DNA of 64,000 bases from Herbaspirillum sp. WKF16 (GTDB lineage Bacteria > Pseudomonadota > Gammaproteobacteria > Burkholderiales > Burkholderiaceae_D), in NCBI RefSeq assembly GCF_028993615.1, contig NZ_CP118632.1:4922465-4986464 (forward strand). The letters run 5' to 3'. Made by a program: the position numbers and the translations under genes. The notes under the pieces are model-generated. The model did not search any database. It was not told where the DNA came from and saw nothing but the letters and a program-made list of their open reading frames with translations. Positions 60,160 to 64,000 of the stretch are shown here, piece by piece (the stretch's first letter is position 1; the number at the start of each line of letters is the position of its first letter).

Positions 60160-60299
60160 AGGCTCGGTCTTCCCGTAAGGGGTGATCAACATGCGCCGAT
60201 GCCGCGGCCGCCGAAGACTTCCGGGGCAGGCCCATCCGCCCGCCCCAGTCTCCGCAGGGCGGTGGAAGATCGACGGATGTTATGCCTGCGTGCGCCGCA

Positions 60300-61259
60300 T
60301 CAGCGCTTCATGTTGATACGACCGAATTCATCGTGAGTTGTTGCAGAAAGGTGGGCGCGCAGCCATTTATGCGCCGGATTGCGGGCGTCGCGCTCGTGCC
60401 AGAGCATGTCCACGTGCTCTTCCGGGGTCTGGAAAGGCAATTCCTTGACTACCAGCACATCGGCCATGCCGGTCGCCGCCACCAGGTGGCGCGGCAGTAC
60501 GGTCAGCAGTTCCGAACTGGCGACGATGCGCCCGGCCGTGAAGAACTGGTTCACCGTCAGCAGGATCTTGCGCTCGCGGTTCATGCCCGCCAGCACGTCG
60601 TCGATCACCGCGTGCGGCTTGCCCGACAGGCTCACCAGCAAGTGGTCGGCGGCGCAGTAGGTGTCCAGCGTCAGCGGTTGTCCGGCCAGCGGGTGGTTCT
60701 TGTTCATCACGCACACGTACTGGCCGGTATAGAGCCGCGCGTGGCTGATCTGGGTCTTGGCCATGCCCTGGCCGTCGGCCAGCTGCGCCGTCACGCCGGG
60801 GAAGAAGCCCACCGCCAGGTCGATGTCGCCGCGCAGCAGCATGGCGCGCGGGTCGCGCGTGGTCAGCGGCATCATGCGGATCTTGATGCGGGGCGCGTCG
60901 CGCATGATGGTGCGCACCAGCGAGGGCAGCCACAGGGCGGCGGTGGCGTCGACCATGGCCATGCGGAAGGTGTTCTGGGCGCGCGAGATGTCGAAGCTCT
61001 CCGGCGCGATCACCGCTTCCAGCTCGGACAGCGCGCGGCGCACGGTCGGCCACAGCTCCTCGGCGCGCGGGGTCGGCTTGACGCCGTGGGCGGTACGGAT
61101 CACCAGGTCGTCGTTGAGCGTGTCGCGCAGGCGGCGTAGCGCATTGGAGACAGCCGGCTGGGTCATCGCCAGCAAATTGGCGGCGCGGGTCAGGTTTTGC
61201 TCGGTCATGACCGCGTCGAATACGCGCAGCAGGTTCAGGTCCAGGGTCAGGAAGCTCAT
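60300..61259 (-). CDS. LysR family transcriptional regulator
   Basis: 319 residues. The N-terminus LDLNLLRVFDAVMTEQNLTRAANLLAMTQPAVSNALRRLRD is typical of the NahR/NodD/DntR-like branch. The effector domain (about 92-310) follows. It is divergent from the first small-protein gene; that promoter and the one of the second small gene share a sequence that could be its operator. Confidence 0.92.
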   Translation of the reverse strand: MSFLTLDLNLLRVFDAVMTEQNLTRAANLLAMTQPAVSNALRRLRDTLNDDLVIRTAHGVKPTPRAEELWPTVRRALSELEAVIAPESFDISRAQNTFRMAMVDATAALWLPSLVRTIMRDAPRIKIRMMPLTTRDPRAMLLRGDIDLAVGFFPGVTAQLADGQGMAKTQISHARLYTGQYVCVMNKNHPLAGQPLTLDTYCAADHLLVSLSGKPHAVIDDVLAGMNRERKILLTVNQFFTAGRIVASSELLTVLPRHLVAATGMADVLVVKELPFQTPEEHVDMLWHERDARNPAHKWLRAHLSATTHDEFGRINMKR

Positions 61260-61312
61260 AGGGAGGGCCTTTGCGGCTGAAAATGAATCGCGAACAGAGT
61301 TCGTCGATAGCT

Positions 61313-61378
61313 ATTCACGAATTATATAACTGATATCCGAAAAGGAAATTGGTCAAACAAATGTGAGTTCACTACACT
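61313..61378 (+). promoter_or_regulatory. promoter and operator candidate of small-protein unit 1
   Basis: ATTCACGAA (61313), TATAA and CTGATAT (61330-61336) precede a -35-like TGGTCA (61350-61355) and a -10-like TACACT (61373-61378), spacing 17. The following TGC-ATGCAACA matches the corresponding part of unit 2. The upstream block is the best candidate for a LysR site. Confidence 0.5.
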
Positions 61379-61415
61379 GCAATGCAACATAACACACAAC
61401 GTCAAGGATCGAATC

Positions 61416-61649
61416 ATGGCAACCATCGCACAAAGCACCAACAGCACTTTCAAGAGCAAGTTCGCCGCCGTCATGCGCAACATCTTCATCCACTTCGTGA
61501 AGGCCCATGAGCTGCAAGCAGTCGCTCTGGTCGCCGCCGAACAGGATCGCGCTTCCGGCTCGCGCCAACTGAACCGCATGGCCGACAAGTTCGAAGCCAC
61601 CCAGCCGAACTTGGCCGCCGAACTGCGCTTCATCGCTTCCCGCGGCTGA
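61416..61649 (+). CDS. small protein with C-terminal LNRMA-TQP-AAELR motif (unit 1)
   Basis: 77 residues, not recognised as a known family. AAGGA precedes the ATG. Residues about 18-43 are a helix with hydrophobic and Ala residues (FIHFVKAHELQAVALVAAEQ). The C-terminal 30 residues, with S-G-x-R-x-LNRMA and TQPxxAAELRxxA-R, match the C-terminus of the small protein at 62291-62608. The gene has its own promoter and a long 3' region ending in a 30-nt shared element plus terminator. A regulatory or stress-related role is possible but not shown. Confidence 0.75.
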   Translation: MATIAQSTNSTFKSKFAAVMRNIFIHFVKAHELQAVALVAAEQDRASGSRQLNRMADKFEATQPNLAAELRFIASRG

Positions 61650-61860
61650 TTCTCCGCACCGACCGGCCGGCGACTTGAGGCGCCGGCAAGTTGGCAAGCT
61701 GTACAGGATTCAAGTTTTTACCGGTTGCGCGCCATTCGCTGCGCAACTATGCGGAAGGCCCAACTGGCCGCCCGCTGGTAGTAAAGGATTTCGGTTGTTC
61801 CGGCGCGTACGGCGCTTGTGTTGACGCTGATTCGATCAACGCGTCTGGACACCGATCCGT

Positions 61861-61922
61861 TGTCTCCTCCTCCCTCTTTAGGAAGGATTAACCCCGCAGG
61901 CCTCGGCCTGTGGGGTTTTTTT
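61861..61922 (+). ncRNA. candidate 3'-derived small RNA tail with CUCCUCCC motif (unit 1)
   Basis: 61861-61890 (TGTCTCCTCCTCCCTC..., ending GGAAGGATTA) is identical to 62676-62705. It joins an anti-Shine-Dalgarno CUCCUCCC to an SD-like AGGAAGGA and leads directly into a terminator. CUCCUCCC-bearing, 3'-UTR-derived RNAs next to small-protein genes are known in other proteobacteria (CcsR-type RNAs). The 5' end cannot be placed. Confidence 0.45.
61891..61922 (+). terminator. terminator of unit 1
   Basis: The stem ACCCCGCAGGC / GCCTGTGGGGT with loop CTCG is followed by seven Ts. Confidence 0.9.
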
Positions 61923-62154
61923 ATGCGCCTGCGCGTTGGCCTGGGATTGGCCCCGCAGCCGGTCGCGCCACCAGCATTGTGAGTGATATTCACCACCGCG
62001 CGGGAAATCGCCAAGGCGACGTTGTTTTTTGTCGTCGCCGACCGACACGCTGTTTGCCCGCCGCCAAAACTGATACGGGCGGCACGCCTCAATCCCGCTG
62101 CCACACTGCCTTTGCGGGCCGCAGCCGGCCGGGCGGCGCAATTCTCATGATCTC

Positions 62155-62220
62155 ATTCACAAACGCTATATCTGATATGAGAACTCTAAAGTAGTCATAC
62201 AAACGACAAAACCGCATACT
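62155..62220 (+). promoter_or_regulatory. promoter and operator candidate of small-protein unit 2
   Basis: ATTCACAAA (62155), TATAT and CTGATAT (62172-62178), -35-like TAGTCA (62192-62197) and -10-like CATACT (62215-62220), spacing 17, then TGC-GATGCAACA. The order matches unit 1 with near-identical spacings. Confidence 0.5.
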
Positions 62221-62290
62221 GCGATGCAACAACAGTGAGATTGAACGTCGCGCAAGAGATCGCGGCAGACTTATCAAAGGTAGAAATATC

Positions 62291-62608
62291 ATGTCCTTCC
62301 TGAACCTGGCCTTCCCCGCAGAAACCGCGATTCCCTTCGCGCAAACGCTGGTCGGCTTGCTGGCCGCCTACCTGCGCCCGGCCCTGGGTCTGGGAGTGCT
62401 GGTGACCTTCCTGATGGTGTTCAAGCCGCTGATCATGGGTCTGGCGCAAGCCGCCATGCTGCTGGTCAAGCCCCGCAAGTCGCTGGAACAGCGCATCCTG
62501 GCGCACAAGTTCAGCGGCAAGCGCATGTTGAACCGCATGGCCAACGAATACAGCATGACCCAACCGAGTTTCGCCGCCGAACTGCGCAACATGGCCGCGC
62601 GCGATTAA
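62291..62608 (+). CDS. small membrane protein with C-terminal LNRMA-TQP-AAELR motif (unit 2)
   Basis: 105 residues, not recognised as a known family. The N-terminal half is hydrophobic (about 16-58: FAQTLVGLLAAYL, LGLGVLVTFLMVFKPLIMGL), likely one or two membrane helices. The C-terminal part FSGKRMLNRMANEYSMTQPS then FAAELRNMAARD corresponds residue for residue to the end of the protein at 61416-61649. So a shared C-terminal module is attached to different N-termini. AAAGG precedes the ATG. Confidence 0.75.
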   Translation: MSFLNLAFPAETAIPFAQTLVGLLAAYLRPALGLGVLVTFLMVFKPLIMGLAQAAMLLVKPRKSLEQRILAHKFSGKRMLNRMANEYSMTQPSFAAELRNMAARD

Positions 62609-62675
62609 GCGCCCCACCGCCGTTCGAGGCCCCGCCGGCTTCTAGTCGTAGTCTTGAGTTTAGTAGTACGTACTG

Positions 62676-62738
62676 TGTCTCCTCCTCCCTCTTTAGGAAG
62701 GATTAGCCCCGCCAGCGCAAGCTCGCGGGGCTTTTTTT
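62676..62738 (+). ncRNA. candidate 3'-derived small RNA tail with CUCCUCCC motif (unit 2)
   Basis: 62676-62705 is an identical copy of 61861-61890 and again abuts a strong terminator. Sequences upstream and the terminator stems differ between the two units, so the 30 nt are conserved specifically. Confidence 0.45.
62706..62738 (+). terminator. terminator of unit 2
   Basis: The stem AGCCCCGC / GCGGGGCT with an inner AGC/GCT pair is followed by a run of seven Ts. Confidence 0.9.
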
Positions 62739-62825
62739 GTCCGCGCGCGGGATCCGGCGTTTGCGCCGACGGCAATCGTGATAACGTTGGCGCCTCCGCA
62801 ACACCTATTCACGCGTAAGACCACC

Positions 62826-63593
62826 ATGTGCCAGCTCCTTGGGATGAACTGCAACACCCCGACCGATATCGTCTTCAGCTTTACCGGTTTCGCCACCCGC
62901 GGAGGACTCACCGACCACCACAGCGACGGCTGGGGCATCGCCTTCTTCGAAGGCTCGGGCGTGCGCACCTTCGTCGACCACCAGGCCGCCGTCGAGTCGC
63001 CGGTGGCCGAGCTGATCAAGCGCTACCCGATCAAGTCGCAGCACGTCATCGCCCACATCCGCAAGGCCACCCAGGGCCGCGTCACGCTGGCCAACTGCCA
63101 CCCCTTCGTGCGCGAGCTGTGGGGCCGCTACTGGGTGTTCGCCCACAACGGCGACCTCAAGAACTTCACCCCGCAGCTCGACGGCCCGTTCCGTCCGGTC
63201 GGCACCACCGACAGCGAGCTGGCCTTCTGCTACATCCTGCAGGAGATCCGCAAGCGCTTCGGCGACGCGCTGCCGCTCCTGGCCGACCTGCGCGCCGCGC
63301 TGCGAGAGATCGCCGACTACATCGCCGGCCACGGCACCTTCAACATGCTGCTCTCGGACGGCTCGGCGCTCTACACCCACTGCTCCACCAACCTCTACTA
63401 CATCGTCCGCCAGCACCCCTTCGCCACCGCCAAGCTCTCCGACGACGACCTCTCGGTCGACTTCGCCGAAGTCACCACCGTCAACGACCGCGTGGCCGTC
63501 ATCGTCACCCAGCCGCTGACCGAGAACGAAGTGTGGACGCAATACCAGCCCGGCGAGCTCAAGGTCTTCGTCGACGGCAGCGTGGTGGACTGA
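62826..63593 (+). CDS. class II glutamine amidotransferase (YafJ-like)
   Basis: 255 residues starting MCQLLGMNCN, which exposes the nucleophile Cys2 after Met removal. The Ntn fold is shown by HSDGWGIAFF, HIRKATQGRVTLANCHPF and FAHNGDL, and TTDSELAFCYIL. It hydrolyses glutamine or a gamma-glutamyl compound; related proteins include YafJ and EgtC. The frame is open upstream to 62778, but Cys must be residue 2. It is monocistronic with a terminator at 63626-63650. Confidence 0.93.
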   Translation: MCQLLGMNCNTPTDIVFSFTGFATRGGLTDHHSDGWGIAFFEGSGVRTFVDHQAAVESPVAELIKRYPIKSQHVIAHIRKATQGRVTLANCHPFVRELWGRYWVFAHNGDLKNFTPQLDGPFRPVGTTDSELAFCYILQEIRKRFGDALPLLADLRAALREIADYIAGHGTFNMLLSDGSALYTHCSTNLYYIVRQHPFATAKLSDDDLSVDFAEVTTVNDRVAVIVTQPLTENEVWTQYQPGELKVFVDGSVVD

Positions 63594-63625
63594 GGCGCGT
63601 CGCACGATTGTCGCGCGCGTGCGTT

Positions 63626-63650
63626 CAAAGGCCGGGATTTTCGGCCTTTG
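63626..63650 (+). terminator. terminator of the glutamine amidotransferase gene
   Basis: The stem CAAAGGCCG / CGGCCTTTG with a 7-base loop; the downstream T run is short. Confidence 0.65.
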
Positions 63651-63837
63651 TCAGTAAACGGACAGCTAAAAGGGACAAAGCCGCCAGGTCTCCCCAAAGG
63701 CGGCAAGACAGTTACAAAAAACACTGTCCCCATAAAAATACTTGCTCCGGGAGCAAGCAAAACACTCTGTCCCCCTGCGACGTGCGCCCCGCCGTCGCTT
63801 GTCAAAAAGCTAATGCCCCGATCCGGCGTTTACCGCC

Positions 63838-63909
63838 TGTGGATATTATTTTTTACTCTGGCAAATTGACTCGCCGCCTGTGGATAACTTGGCTGCGCCA
63901 AGGTAAAAT
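63838..63909 (+). promoter_or_regulatory. DnaA boxes next to a rightward promoter candidate
   Basis: Two DnaA boxes (63838-63846 and 63879-63887) flank an AT-rich stretch. A palindrome CTTGGC-TGC-GCCAAG (63888-63902) follows, and TAAAAT (63904-63909) could be a -10 element with a weak -35 (TGGATA) inside the second box. This would fit a DnaA-controlled gene to the right; none is visible. Confidence 0.4.
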
Positions 63910-64000
63910 GCGTCCCTCATTTGTGCCGCGGTTCGACGGCCGGGCCGCCGGCTCCGGATCCGCTCCAATGGCGCCGCGCCCCATTCAATAAGAAAGCTTC

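Larger units (their letters stand above)
61650..62290. other. 641-base region between the two small genes
   Basis: It contains the 3' untranslated region of unit 1 (about 210 bases, no frame supported), the shared 30-nt element at 61861-61890, the terminator at 61891-61922, about 230 bases with nothing recognised, and the promoter of unit 2 at 62155-62220. Confidence 0.6.
63594..64000. other. terminal intergenic region with DnaA boxes and no complete gene
   Basis: 407 bases. After the terminator there are two copies of AAAACACTnTGTCCCC (about 63717-63732 and 63759-63775) around an inverted repeat CTTGCTCC-GGGAGCAAG, then DnaA boxes TGTGGATAT (63838-63846) and TGTGGATAA (63879-63887), each preceded by CCGCC. 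A gene probably begins just beyond the window. Confidence 0.5.

Noticed and set aside
62778..62825. Upstream start for the glutamine amidotransferase
   Set aside because: The enzyme needs Cys as residue 2, so the start must be the ATG at 62826.

Overview
The window is high-GC DNA that looks like a Burkholderiales chromosome of the Oxalobacteraceae, closest in style to Herbaspirillum. The clues are a phasin of the betaproteobacterial type, the lipA-lipB-ybeD-dat neighbourhood, the DUF2917/GcvA-like LysR pair, and the mnmG-rsmG-parA-parB cluster with parS sites. No phage, insertion sequence, CRISPR array, rRNA or tRNA was seen. The genus is an inference from protein style and gene order, not from a search.

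Layout. 1-1.7 kb: the 3' end of a patatin-like phospholipase gene and a phasin gene with its own promoter, two palindromic operator candidates and a terminator. 1.8-12.9 kb: a COG2509 flavoprotein, a MarR-GNAT fusion, LtrA, MnmC with an apparently degenerate methyltransferase half, a GntR regulator with an AEC carrier, and a CHASE-PAS-GGDEF-EAL protein. 13-20 kb: a CobW/ZNG-type GTPase, ribA, lipA, lipB, DUF2917/LysR, ybeD and dat. 20-29 kb: two ABC exporters, a chemoreceptor overlapping a GAF-EAL phosphodiesterase gene, and an HD hydrolase. 29-35.5 kb: an M24 peptidase, a GlxA-type regulator, and a LysR/CoA-transferase/HMG-CoA-lyase/MFS catabolic cluster. 35.7-40 kb: BglX and OpgG, both periplasmic and glucan-related. 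40-46 kb: parB, parA, a LysE carrier, a lipocalin, rsmG and mnmG on the minus strand, then two perfect parS sites exactly 100 bp apart. 46-56 kb: a TSUP permease, a livG-livF-livJ-livH-livM transport cluster, a GMC oxidoreductase, mmsA and a divergent LysR. 56-60 kb: a ferredoxin gene flanked by two paralogous DnaA-box segments that look like replication-origin halves, then AsmA. 60-64 kb: a LysR gene, two tandem small-protein genes with matched promoters and matched 3' RNA elements, a class II glutamine amidotransferase, and a terminal intergenic region with two more DnaA boxes.

How the parts fit. The parS sites, parAB, mnmG/rsmG and the paired DnaA-box segments indicate that 40-64 kb lies close to the chromosome origin. 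lipA/lipB serve protein lipoylation. The liv transporter and MmsA point to branched-chain amino-acid or related acid catabolism. Two cyclic-di-GMP proteins and a chemoreceptor give a motility/biofilm signalling element.

The most unusual structures are: (1) the duplicated origin-like segments around fdx, whose motif spacing is conserved almost to the base; (2) the tandem small-protein units at 61.3-62.7 kb, which share promoter layout, a C-terminal protein motif and an identical 30-nt CUCCUCCC-bearing 3' element before each terminator; (3) three REP doublets in convergent intergenic gaps.
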